Assembly: GCF_034263275.1 (NCBI RefSeq)
Contig: NZ_CP139559.1
Span: forward strand, 620,001-684,000
Reading direction: 5' to 3'
Origin: Mucilaginibacter sp. cycad4
GTDB lineage: Bacteria; Bacteroidota; Bacteroidia; Sphingobacteriales; Sphingobacteriaceae
DNA: 64,000 bases
The notes under the pieces were generated by a model. That model was not told where the DNA came from and searched no databases. It worked only from the letters and a program-made list of their open reading frames with translations. Both the position numbers and the translations under genes were made by a program. Below, piece by piece: positions 10,007 through 18,760 of this stretch (positions are counted from its first letter, which is position 1; each line of letters begins with the position of its first letter).

Positions 10007-11907
10007 TGAAAAGCGCCCGGATAATCATCTCAACCCTCATACAGGCCGCTGTAGTTAGTGGAGCATTTGCACAGATGAAAGCAAAAATACCTGTGGTTTA
10101 TGACTTTTCTTACCTGGACAGGAAGATCGGCGGCTGGGTTGACAGCGGTTATTACAAAGGAGCATCTGTAATTATAGTTAAGAGCGACGAGATTATCCAC
10201 CAAAAATATTTCGGCAATTATACTCCGGGAACGGTGGCCTATATAGCATCGGCAGGCAAGTGGCTTGCTGCTGCTACTATAGCTGCTGTAGTTGATGAAG
10301 GCAAATTATCATGGGATGACAAGGTTAAAAAATGGCTGCCCGAATTTAAAGATCAAAAAGGGGATGCCACTTTGAGGCAGCTGTTTTCGCATACTGCCGG
10401 GTACCCTGATTATCAGCCGGAAGGCCGGCATGCTGATAACTATCAAACCCTGAAGGAATCGGTAGCTCATATCGTCGATCTGGCTGCCGATACTGCTCCC
10501 GGTACCAAATTTAAATACGGCGGCCTTGCTATGCAGGTAGCCGGTCGCATGGCCGAATTAGCTGAAGGGAGGGATTGGGAAACAATCTTCCAGGAAAAAA
10601 TAGCAAAGCCCTTAGGCATGCGGTTAACCCATTTTACGCCCGTAAGCGATGTTGGTGGCCAAAACCCCATGCTGGGCGGCGGAGCGACATCCGGACTGGA
10701 AGATTATGCCCGTTTTTTAAACATGATCATTCACAACGGAGTTTATCAAGGCAAGCGCATCTTATCATTAAAAGCTATACAGGAGATGCAGGCCGACCAG
10801 GTTGGGAATGCTAAAATGACCGACCCTTATGTTGAGAACACCCGGGCCAGTGAGCGAAAGGATATTTATGGACTTGGTGAATGGCGGGAGGAGGTTGATG
10901 CCAAAGGTAACGCCACACTGATCAGCAGCCCGAGTTGGGCGGGGGCTTATCCCTGGATCGATAAAAAGAACCATGTTTATGGATTTATGCTTGCCCGCGT
11001 AGCTGAAATGAAAAATGGCTTTAATTCGTTTTTAGGCAGCCCCGTATTGCCGCTGTTGGTGAGGGATGTGCTTGCCCAGGCGAGCGTGAGCAATGTAAAA
11101 CACGGTTATATTACGACAACTGATGGTGCTAAACTCTACTATGAAGAAACAGGAAAAGGCGAGCCGCTTATCCTGATCCATGGCCACTCATTTGATCGTA
11201 CGGAATGGGACTCGCAGTTTTTTGCGCTTGCAAAAAAATACCGGGTAATCCGGTATGATTTGCGGGGATATGGTTGGTCGTCAATGCCGGCTGAAAATCA
11301 GAAAGCCCTGCATGCCGATGACCTGAGAGCTTTAATGGATCAGCTGCATATTGCAAAAGCGCACATCGTAGGCCTGTCTTTAGGAGGATTTATCGTTACA
11401 GATTTTTTAGCACTTTACCCCGGTCGCTTACTTTCTGCAACAGCAGCCAGTGGTGATTTCTTTGACGTGCCCGGACCCAATCATCCTTGGACTGCAGAAG
11501 AGGTCGAAACACAACATAAAAAGATCAAAGCATGGCAGGCAAAAGGAGTACAGGCCGGTAAACAAGAATGGTTTAACAAGCTGACCAAACGCAACGGTAA
11601 AATTATCGAAAATTTGAGGCTGCCTGTCTGGAACATGATCTATAAATGGGATGCCTGGCAGCCTCAGCATCCTGAGCCCCGCTTTTTGCTGGGTAACGAA
11701 GCTGAAGCCCGGTTAAGGGCACAAAAAATAACCGTTCCGGTAATGGTACTCACCGGTGATGTTGATGCGAACGTTCCCGATAGATTATTGAAAGTGTTGC
11801 CGTCGGCTAAGCAGATGATCATTCCTCACGCGGGACATGTCAGTAACCTTGAAAACCCGGATGGGTTCAATGAAAAACTGCTGGCTTTTTTGAATACGAT
11901 AAAATAA
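10006..11907 (+). CDS. Two-domain hydrolase: class C beta-lactamase-like serine hydrolase fused to alpha/beta hydrolase
   Basis: A 633-aa secreted protein with two unrelated serine-hydrolase folds in one frame. An N-terminal signal (MKSARIIISTLIQAAVVSGAFAQ) is followed at about 30-345 by a beta-lactamase/esterase domain: SAGK at about residue 82 is the SxxK nucleophile motif, and YGGLAMQVAG at about 170 occupies the YxN position with Gly for Asn. Residues about 360-633 are an alpha/beta hydrolase: LILIHGHSFDRTEWD oxyanion region, nucleophile elbow GLSLGG (Ser about 457), acid in GDVDANVPDR (about 585), His in PHAGHVSN (about 609). Both active sites look intact. It overlaps the permease by 1 bp and precedes GH127 by 5 bp. 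Plausible role: removal of acyl decorations from the glycan. Each fold also occurs alone, so the substrate is open. Confidence 0.8.
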   Translation: MKSARIIISTLIQAAVVSGAFAQMKAKIPVVYDFSYLDRKIGGWVDSGYYKGASVIIVKSDEIIHQKYFGNYTPGTVAYIASAGKWLAAATIAAVVDEGKLSWDDKVKKWLPEFKDQKGDATLRQLFSHTAGYPDYQPEGRHADNYQTLKESVAHIVDLAADTAPGTKFKYGGLAMQVAGRMAELAEGRDWETIFQEKIAKPLGMRLTHFTPVSDVGGQNPMLGGGATSGLEDYARFLNMIIHNGVYQGKRILSLKAIQEMQADQVGNAKMTDPYVENTRASERKDIYGLGEWREEVDAKGNATLISSPSWAGAYPWIDKKNHVYGFMLARVAEMKNGFNSFLGSPVLPLLVRDVLAQASVSNVKHGYITTTDGAKLYYEETGKGEPLILIHGHSFDRTEWDSQFFALAKKYRVIRYDLRGYGWSSMPAENQKALHADDLRALMDQLHIAKAHIVGLSLGGFIVTDFLALYPGRLLSATAASGDFFDVPGPNHPWTAEEVETQHKKIKAWQAKGVQAGKQEWFNKLTKRNGKIIENLRLPVWNMIYKWDAWQPQHPEPRFLLGNEAEARLRAQKITVPVMVLTGDVDANVPDRLLKVLPSAKQMIIPHAGHVSNLENPDGFNEKLLAFLNTIK

Positions 11908-11912
11908 AGAAA

Positions 11913-13853
11913 ATGAAGAGAATTAAGAGGTTCCTGTGGATTGGATTGTTGGTGCTGCCTTTGGAGGGATCTGCTCAATATGCTGGCCAGCATCAGTCTG
12001 AAATAAAAGTTGAACCCAAGATCGATGTTAAAGCATACAGCTTTGACCTGCAGGATGTGAAACTGCTTGATAGCCGCTTTAAGAATAATATGGACCGTGA
12101 AGGCGAATGGATGCTATCCTTACCGGTTAACCGTTTGCTGCATAGTTTTAGGGTAAATGCCGGGATGCTGACAGACGATAAAGCAAGTAAAACCAAAATG
12201 CCTGCTCCGCTTGGCGGCTGGGAAGCTTTGGATATGGAACTAAGGGGGCACAGCATAGGCCACCTTTTATCAGGGCTTTCTTTTCAATATGCTGCCACCG
12301 GTAATATAGTTTTTAAGAAAAAGATAGACAGCCTGGTTGCAGGGCTTGCGGAGGTGCAGGCTACCCTGAATGAAGATGGCTATTTAAGCGCTTTCCCGCA
12401 AAATTATATCGACAGAAACATTAAAGGAAAAAGCGTTTGGGCGCCCTGGTACACCCTGCATAAAATAACTGCCGGTTTAATTGATGCCTATTGGTACTCG
12501 GGCAATACGCAAGCATTTGATGTGGTCAGTAAAATGGCATCATGGGCATACAAAAAAATAACACCGCTGAGCCAGGACCAACTGGCGTTAATGCTCAGAA
12601 ACGAGTTTGGCGGTATGAACGAAGCTTGGTATAATCTGTATTCCATAACAGGTAATCCGGAGCATAAAAAACTTGGCGACCTGTTTTATCATCATGCCGT
12701 GCTTGACCCCTTAGCCGCCGGGGAAGATAAGCTTAACAAGATGCACGCCAATACCGTTATTCCCAAAATCACGGGTGAGGCCCGTGCTTATGAATTAACA
12801 GGAGATGCAAGGGACAAAGCCATCGTAAGTAATTTCTGGGACAATGTGATCCATAATCAAACCTATGTAATCGGCAGTAACAGCGATAAGGAACACTTTA
12901 TCGAACCAGGGAAAATATCAAAATTTATAACCGGCTATACCGGCGAAACCTGCAATACCTACAATATGCTTAAGGTAACGCGCCACCTGTTTACCTGGGA
13001 TGCCGACGTGAAATATGCCGACTATTATGAGCGGGCTTTATACAATCATATTTTGGGGCAGCAGGATCCCAAAACCGGTATGGTATGTTATTTTACGCCG
13101 TTAAAAGCCGGGGCCTTCCGGCTGTACAGTACCCGCGATAGTTCGTTTTGGTGTTGTGTAGGCTCGGGGTTTGAAAGTCAGTCAAAATACGGCGAAGCAA
13201 TCTATTATCATAGCGATCAGGGCGTTTACGTAAACCTGTTCATTCCTTCTATATTGACCTGGAAAGCGAAAGGTTTGAAGTTAAGGCAGGTTACTGCTTA
13301 CCCCGAAGAGGCGACCACACGACTCATCATCGATTCTGCAAATGCAGAAAGCTTATCGCTTTACATCCGTTACCCTGAATGGGCCCGCAACGGAGCAGTG
13401 ATAAAAATAAATGGTAAAAACATCAAAGTTAACCAGTCACCTGGAAGCTATATCGCTCTGAACCGTAAATGGAAAACTGGTGACAAGGTAGAAATAACCT
13501 ACCCGATGACCTTGCACCTGGAACCAACCCCGGATAATCCTAAAATAGCTGCTGTTATGTATGGGCCGATAGTGCTGGCAGGTGAAATGGGTACCGAAAC
13601 AATGCCGGCGCACGCACCTTATCATGACGCCACCGATCCCTACCAGTATTATGATTATAACTATAACATCCCGGCAAATCTTATTCATGGATTGAAGATC
13701 CATAATGAGAATATTGCCGGGACAATAACACCGGTTAAAGGAGAACTATTAACTTTTAAAACCACCAGCACAACCAATGGAACGCAGGTTACACTCGGGC
13801 CTTACTATAACCTGCACCGCCAGCGCTATGTGGTTTATTGGGATTTAAATTGA
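11913..13853 (+). CDS. GH127/GH146-type beta-L-arabinofuranosidase (DUF1680)
   Basis: Secreted 646-aa glycoside hydrolase of the DUF1680 group (GH127, GH146 and relatives), which uses a zinc-bound cysteine nucleophile to release beta-L-arabinofuranose. Signal peptide MKRIKRFLWIGLLVLPLEGSAQ. The alpha/alpha-toroid starts at about residue 45 (FDLQDVKLLDSRFKNN) and has GGWEALDMELRGHSIGHLLS. The metal and nucleophile residues are visible: GETCNTYNM (Glu and Cys at about 345-348) and WCCVGSGFESQSKYG (paired Cys at about 413-414). C-terminal beta-sandwich domains follow with LYIRYPEWA and EITYPMTLHLEPTPDNP. Its place between the hydrolase fusion and a lyase suggests an arabinose-bearing polymer. 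Subfamily choice needs a database comparison. Confidence 0.88.
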   Translation: MKRIKRFLWIGLLVLPLEGSAQYAGQHQSEIKVEPKIDVKAYSFDLQDVKLLDSRFKNNMDREGEWMLSLPVNRLLHSFRVNAGMLTDDKASKTKMPAPLGGWEALDMELRGHSIGHLLSGLSFQYAATGNIVFKKKIDSLVAGLAEVQATLNEDGYLSAFPQNYIDRNIKGKSVWAPWYTLHKITAGLIDAYWYSGNTQAFDVVSKMASWAYKKITPLSQDQLALMLRNEFGGMNEAWYNLYSITGNPEHKKLGDLFYHHAVLDPLAAGEDKLNKMHANTVIPKITGEARAYELTGDARDKAIVSNFWDNVIHNQTYVIGSNSDKEHFIEPGKISKFITGYTGETCNTYNMLKVTRHLFTWDADVKYADYYERALYNHILGQQDPKTGMVCYFTPLKAGAFRLYSTRDSSFWCCVGSGFESQSKYGEAIYYHSDQGVYVNLFIPSILTWKAKGLKLRQVTAYPEEATTRLIIDSANAESLSLYIRYPEWARNGAVIKINGKNIKVNQSPGSYIALNRKWKTGDKVEITYPMTLHLEPTPDNPKIAAVMYGPIVLAGEMGTETMPAHAPYHDATDPYQYYDYNYNIPANLIHGLKIHNENIAGTITPVKGELLTFKTTSTTNGTQVTLGPYYNLHRQRYVVYWDLN

Positions 13854-13882
13854 TAAGAATAGGCGGCTAAGCATGGACATAA

Positions 13883-16762
13883 ATGACTATGAAATTGAAA
13901 AATAATAAGATGATAAAGAAGCATTGGGAAAGGCAAAACGTGAAGACCGGCCTTGTGTTATGTGGTTTGTTGCTATGGTTAATTACAATTACATCTGTGA
14001 AGGCACAACAGATGGATATCTCAAGTGTAAATGTAAAAGGCCATCCCCGCCTGCTTGCTGATGAAAGCACAGGCAGGGATAAGCTTAACGCACTTATAAA
14101 AAATGAAGGCTGGGCAACGACAACCTTTAACCAGATCTGGGCAGACGCAGATGCAAATGTTTCCCGTTATCAAACAGACAGCACATGGATGTCGTCGCGG
14201 TTGCAGATGTACTGGAAACAGCATTATACGGATGTTTTTATTAAAAATGGAATCTATGCTTATGCAACCGGTCATGCACTGGTGCCTACCGTAAGGTTTA
14301 CCGGGACGCGGGACGCTGCCACCCAATATATACGCCCGAAGCTGGAAGACATCAAGCCTCACATGGATGAATACGGTAAATTGTACCTGCAAAACGGAAC
14401 TGTGCCCGGCAAGCCATGGGAGTGGGTTGAGCAGTCAAAAACCGGGCGGATCATCGAGTCCATCAATATCGAGATCATTGAAAAGGCCCGGAACGCGGCA
14501 ATGCTTTACTGGCTTACCGGCGATGAAAAGTATGCTGCCTTTGCCTATTCTATCCTGGATCCCTATATCACAGGGATGGGATACCGGAACGAGCCCGTTG
14601 ATCTCAATCATGGTCATGATCAAACGCTGGTAGGTTTATCTGCTTTTGAAGTGATCCATGAAGATGTGCTGGAACCTTTAACCGCCGGGTACGATTTTCT
14701 TTTCCCCTATATCAAAAAACATCACCCTGAAAAATTACCTGTATATGCTGTTACATTTAAAAAATGGGCAGATCTTATTATCAAAAATGGGGTGCCTTTT
14801 AATAACTGGGATTTAATAGAAGCCAAGTTTGTAGCAGATATCGCTATCATCCTCGAAAATGATAATCAGTATGCAGATAAAAGAGGTTGTCAGTATTATC
14901 TCGACCAGATCCTGAATAAAACCTCTACCCGCCAATGGAGTTTGACCACACTGCTCAAAGGCTATGACCCGGTAATGGCTATCTGGGGCGAGTGTCCCGG
15001 CTATTCCCAAAATGTAATTGCCGATTTTACCGGGTTTGTAAACCTGTTTGACCGTACGCTGCATACCGATCTCCTCAAACAAATTCCTGTATTGCCCAAA
15101 GCAGTGCTGGCTTATGCACAATACCTGTATCCCAATGGTTACATAGTTGGTTTCGGTGATACCCATTACGGTAAGCTCCGTACTGACGCCATCTCCGACC
15201 TCATCCGTAATGCCCGTGTGAATAACAAAGCTGGACAGGAGGCCATTTACAGCCGGATGTTAAAGACCATGAATGCTATAGCACAGAAGGAAAGCTCCGA
15301 AACAGCCATGCGCCCAATGGGTTTCAATGCGCTGTTTGGCAATCCTCCTATTACTATTCCTGATACAGTTAAAGAAGGATTGCCGGGTGATTACCTTACG
15401 GCAACGTTTTGGTCGCCCAATGTAAGCTGGATGGTACAGCGTAACGGCCTGGATGTAAACACAGGGCTAATGATTTCACAAGCTGGTTCCAGCGGCAATC
15501 ACATGCATGCCAACGGCATTGCTATGGAGCTTTATGGCAGGGGGATAGTACTTGCACCTGAAGGCGGTATTGGTGGAAGCTACTTTCAAACCGATTATGC
15601 CGAATATTACTCACAGTTTCCGGCGCATAATACCGTAGTGGTTGATGGCATTTCATCTTATCCGGCTATGAAAAGTAACCACCCCTTAAAACTCAACGCC
15701 TGTTATCCTCAATCGGCACAAAAAGCCGGTTATTTTAAAGGCATCACATTTTCGGACGTTTCTTTCCTTGAGCCCGAAACCAATGCCGATCAAAACAGGC
15801 TGATGAGTATTATCCGCACCGGTGATTCAACCGGGTATTATGTAGATATTTTCAGGTCGAGGCGTAAAGATGGCAAGGACAAAACACATGATTATATCTA
15901 CCATAACCTTGGGCAGCAGGTAACTTTATCGGATAACAACAATAAACCGTTCAATATCCGGCCAACCGAGAAACTTACATTCGCCAATACAGAACTGGTA
16001 GGCTACGATTATTTCTACGATAAAAAATCGATCCAAACCGATCATGATTTTAAAGCCCGCTTCAACTTAGGTATCCCCGGCAGGGACAGCATATTCATGA
16101 ATATGTGGATGAAGGGTTATGCCGACAGGGAAGTATTCAGTGTAAAGGCGCCGCCATCAAAGGCCTGGCGCAAAAATGAAATGATCCCGGATAGCATCGC
16201 CAACATGCCTTTACCTACGGTTGTTGTCCGTCAAACAGGCGAGGCATGGAGCAGGCCTTTTGCAGCTATCTATGAGCCATCAGGGGCTGCAAATAACGGA
16301 ACTGCTATTAAAAGCATCAGTTCTTTTGGTAATGAACCAGGCTTTACAGGGTTAATAGTCAATAATAAATCCGGGCAAAACGATTACATATTTGCACACG
16401 CCGAAACTCAGCAGGTTGGTTTTCAGGACATGCAGTTTAAAGGATTATACGGTGTGATCAGCATTACCGGGAATAAACTGGTTCGGCTGTTTTTAGGTAA
16501 GGGGGTAAGTATAACCCGAAGTGGTTACAGCTTAACATCATCGCAGCTGGTATCTGCCGCATTGTGGCTGGAGCAAGGCAAGCTGCATTTTACTGCCGAT
16601 CACCCGGTGAAGCTTTATTTGCCAGCCGGCATATTGCCTGCTCACCATACTATCACACTCAATAATGTGACGATAAAAGGCGAGCTGGTAAATCAGGGCG
16701 GCAATAAACAATGGTGTTTTAGTATGCCCGCAAGCACCGATGCTGAAATTGTATTGAATTAG
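13883..16762 (+). CDS. Heparinase II/III-type polysaccharide lyase, large secreted form
   Basis: Large (959 aa) putative uronate-polymer lyase. A signal anchor at about 22-40 ends in VKAQQ. The N-terminal half (about 45-500) is an alpha-helical toroid resembling alginate_lyase/heparinase domains, with GHPRLL near the start, NGIYAYATGHAL, and WGECPGYSQN at about 370. The heparinase II/III beta-sandwich begins at about 500, with SGNHMHANGIAMELYGRG (His about 537) and PAHNTVVVDGISSYP (His about 580). The conserved His residues of this fold are the usual catalytic or metal-site candidates. It is 29 bp after GH127 and 4 bp before the esterase, so it belongs to the same operon. It could be an alginate, glucuronan, rhamnogalacturonan or glycosaminoglycan lyase; length and motifs do not decide. 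Confidence 0.75.
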   Translation: MTMKLKNNKMIKKHWERQNVKTGLVLCGLLLWLITITSVKAQQMDISSVNVKGHPRLLADESTGRDKLNALIKNEGWATTTFNQIWADADANVSRYQTDSTWMSSRLQMYWKQHYTDVFIKNGIYAYATGHALVPTVRFTGTRDAATQYIRPKLEDIKPHMDEYGKLYLQNGTVPGKPWEWVEQSKTGRIIESINIEIIEKARNAAMLYWLTGDEKYAAFAYSILDPYITGMGYRNEPVDLNHGHDQTLVGLSAFEVIHEDVLEPLTAGYDFLFPYIKKHHPEKLPVYAVTFKKWADLIIKNGVPFNNWDLIEAKFVADIAIILENDNQYADKRGCQYYLDQILNKTSTRQWSLTTLLKGYDPVMAIWGECPGYSQNVIADFTGFVNLFDRTLHTDLLKQIPVLPKAVLAYAQYLYPNGYIVGFGDTHYGKLRTDAISDLIRNARVNNKAGQEAIYSRMLKTMNAIAQKESSETAMRPMGFNALFGNPPITIPDTVKEGLPGDYLTATFWSPNVSWMVQRNGLDVNTGLMISQAGSSGNHMHANGIAMELYGRGIVLAPEGGIGGSYFQTDYAEYYSQFPAHNTVVVDGISSYPAMKSNHPLKLNACYPQSAQKAGYFKGITFSDVSFLEPETNADQNRLMSIIRTGDSTGYYVDIFRSRRKDGKDKTHDYIYHNLGQQVTLSDNNNKPFNIRPTEKLTFANTELVGYDYFYDKKSIQTDHDFKARFNLGIPGRDSIFMNMWMKGYADREVFSVKAPPSKAWRKNEMIPDSIANMPLPTVVVRQTGEAWSRPFAAIYEPSGAANNGTAIKSISSFGNEPGFTGLIVNNKSGQNDYIFAHAETQQVGFQDMQFKGLYGVISITGNKLVRLFLGKGVSITRSGYSLTSSQLVSAALWLEQGKLHFTADHPVKLYLPAGILPAHHTITLNNVTIKGELVNQGGNKQWCFSMPASTDAEIVLN

Positions 16763-16766
16763 AATT

Positions 16767-18419
16767 ATGAGAAGGTATTGTCATTATTTTATTTTTTTAA
16801 GTGCGCTGATGTTGGCGGTTCTGCCGGTAGCACAAGCCGCTGTTTGGCAATGGTCGGTGCCGGTTAAGCCTGCTGGTACTAACAGGGACCCGTCAAGGGC
16901 ATTTTTATGGATATCGCCAAATTGTAAACAGGTGAAGGCCGTCATATTCGCCCAAAACAATATGGAGGAGCAATTCATATTGGAAGATCCGGAATTTAGA
17001 ATTGAAATGGGTAAACTGGGTGTTGCGGAGATCTGGGTTAGCCCCGCTTTTAACCTTAAGTTTTTATTTAACGAAGGCGCCGGAGATCAGTTTAACGCGT
17101 TGGTTAATGAGCTTGCCGATATTTCAGGTTACGGCGAATTAAAAACAACACCGGTAATACCCATGGGGCATTCGGCAGCTGCAAGTGCACCTTACTATTT
17201 CGGTGCGTTGAACCCCTCGCGTACGCTGGCTTGCATCTCGGTAAGCGGTCAATGGCCATATGTGCGAAATGTTTTTGCACCCGATATCTGGAGCAAAGAT
17301 CAAAGCCTGGATTACATCCCTTGCCTGGAAACGATGGGCGAATACGAAGCTGCTAATACCTGGAGCGATGAGGGATTAAAGGAAAGGCAGGACCATCCGC
17401 TGTTGCCGTTGAGTATGCTATCCAACCCGGCCCAGGGGCATTTTGCTGCCACGCCGGAAAAAATCGGCTACCTTGCCTTCTACATTAAAAAAACCATGCA
17501 GTACCGCTTACCAAAAAATGCACCTCCGGGTTCTGCACCGAAATTGATTGATATCGACCCCACAAAAACCGGCTGGCTGGTTGATAAATGGCGCTATAAT
17601 GAACTGCCCGCCGCAGATGCTGCACCGGTAGGCAGGTATAAGGGCGATGTTTCAGAAGCCTTTTGGTATTTTGATGAAGAAACAGCCCGGGCAACAACAG
17701 TTTACCAGGCGAAACATCGTAATCAAAAACCACAGTTAATAGGTTATGTACAGCATGGCCAAATGGTTGAACAGCGCAATACGCATCAGCAGGTAAACCT
17801 GAAATTTGAACCTGAGGCCGATGGGGTTACTTTTAAACTCCATGCTGCTTTTTATGATACTGTGCCCGGAGGCAGTCCCCGCTTACCTGTTTGGGCTGGC
17901 ATGCCGGTTGGTTCTGCTATAGGGCATGCTGCCGGAAATATTCCTATAGCTATTAACCGGATTACAGGCCCGGTTATTAAGTTAAATGATTCCACTTTCA
18001 GGTTAAGTCCGCAGGCCGGTTATTGGGAAAATCCGCATAGTTATGAGCTCTGGTTTGCCGCAACGCATCCGGGAGATGCTGGTTATAAACCCGCCGTACA
18101 GCAATCATTGATGGTTGTGCCGCCGCGTAACACAATAGGGAAGGAGCAGTATATTACATTCTCCCCAATCCCTAATCAAAAGCAATACGCGAAAGGAATA
18201 AAATTGGAAGCCAGCTCGGACGCAAAAGTACCTGTAGGGTTTTATGTATTGGAAGGTCCTGCCGAATTATCAGGAGGCAAACTAAATATTGCAGCTATTC
18301 CGCTGCGCAGCAGGTTTCCGGTAAAAGTTACAGTAGTGGCCTGGCAATATGGCAATAGCCATGAGCCGAAACTGCAAACTGCGGTGCCCGTAGAACAATC
18401 TTTTTTTATTGAAAAATAA
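16767..18419 (+). CDS. Secreted alpha/beta-hydrolase, putative carbohydrate esterase
   Basis: 550-aa secreted protein with signal MRRYCHYFIFLSALMLAVLPVAQA. Residues about 25-240 look like a dienelactone-hydrolase-type alpha/beta hydrolase: KAVIFAQNNMEEQFILED in the place of the first core strands, nucleophile elbow MGHSAAAS with Ser about 135, and a likely His near PAQGHFAATPEKI (about 218). The remainder (about 270-550) is beta-rich, with no motif I recognise. The gene is 4 bp after the heparinase-type lyase and ends the operon. I infer a deacylase of the target glycan (acetyl or methyl ester), but no close family name can be given from sight. Confidence 0.6.
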   Translation: MRRYCHYFIFLSALMLAVLPVAQAAVWQWSVPVKPAGTNRDPSRAFLWISPNCKQVKAVIFAQNNMEEQFILEDPEFRIEMGKLGVAEIWVSPAFNLKFLFNEGAGDQFNALVNELADISGYGELKTTPVIPMGHSAAASAPYYFGALNPSRTLACISVSGQWPYVRNVFAPDIWSKDQSLDYIPCLETMGEYEAANTWSDEGLKERQDHPLLPLSMLSNPAQGHFAATPEKIGYLAFYIKKTMQYRLPKNAPPGSAPKLIDIDPTKTGWLVDKWRYNELPAADAAPVGRYKGDVSEAFWYFDEETARATTVYQAKHRNQKPQLIGYVQHGQMVEQRNTHQQVNLKFEPEADGVTFKLHAAFYDTVPGGSPRLPVWAGMPVGSAIGHAAGNIPIAINRITGPVIKLNDSTFRLSPQAGYWENPHSYELWFAATHPGDAGYKPAVQQSLMVVPPRNTIGKEQYITFSPIPNQKQYAKGIKLEASSDAKVPVGFYVLEGPAELSGGKLNIAAIPLRSRFPVKVTVVAWQYGNSHEPKLQTAVPVEQSFFIEK

Positions 18420-18760
18420 TTGAAACACTTAAAATATTAAACCATGGTTATGCTTCTTCTAACAAACTCAATATGTATTACTTAAACCCCAAGCTGATGA
18501 AATAAATTAAAAACACTTTAAACCTAATAATTGATCCGGGGATGGATCAATTATGCTCATGCCCGGTATAAAATTCTCTCATTATACCCGGAAACTGATC
18601 GCCAATTATCAGTTAAAATCAATACTTAATAAAAATGTTTGACGGTGCTAAATCAGCGCGACAGGTGAGCTATTGCCTGAAGCAAAGGAAATGCTACTGA
18701 AAAATTGGTGCTTGTTAAATCGTACTAATTACATTTTACCAATTAAATTTTAGAAAAATT
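18420..18760. other. 340-bp intergenic region between lyase operon and second alginate-lyase-fold gene
   Basis: No gene is visible. It holds three hairpins in series at 18527-18614 (listed separately). The last 100 bp before ATG 18761 is AT-rich and is the likely promoter and leader of the downstream gene, but I could not fix a convincing TTG/TAnnTTTG pair. Confidence 0.5.
18527..18614 (+). terminator. Three tandem hairpins, terminator cluster
   Basis: Hairpin 1: 11-bp perfect stem, ATAATTGATCC 18527-18537 with GGATCAATTAT 18544-18554, loop 6 nt. Hairpin 2: CCCGGTATAA 18562-18571 with TTATACCCGG 18582-18591, one mismatch. Hairpin 3: AACTGAT 18593-18599 with ATCAGTT 18608-18614. They lie 108 bp after the esterase stop and probably end the 5909-18419 operon. 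Confidence 0.55.
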
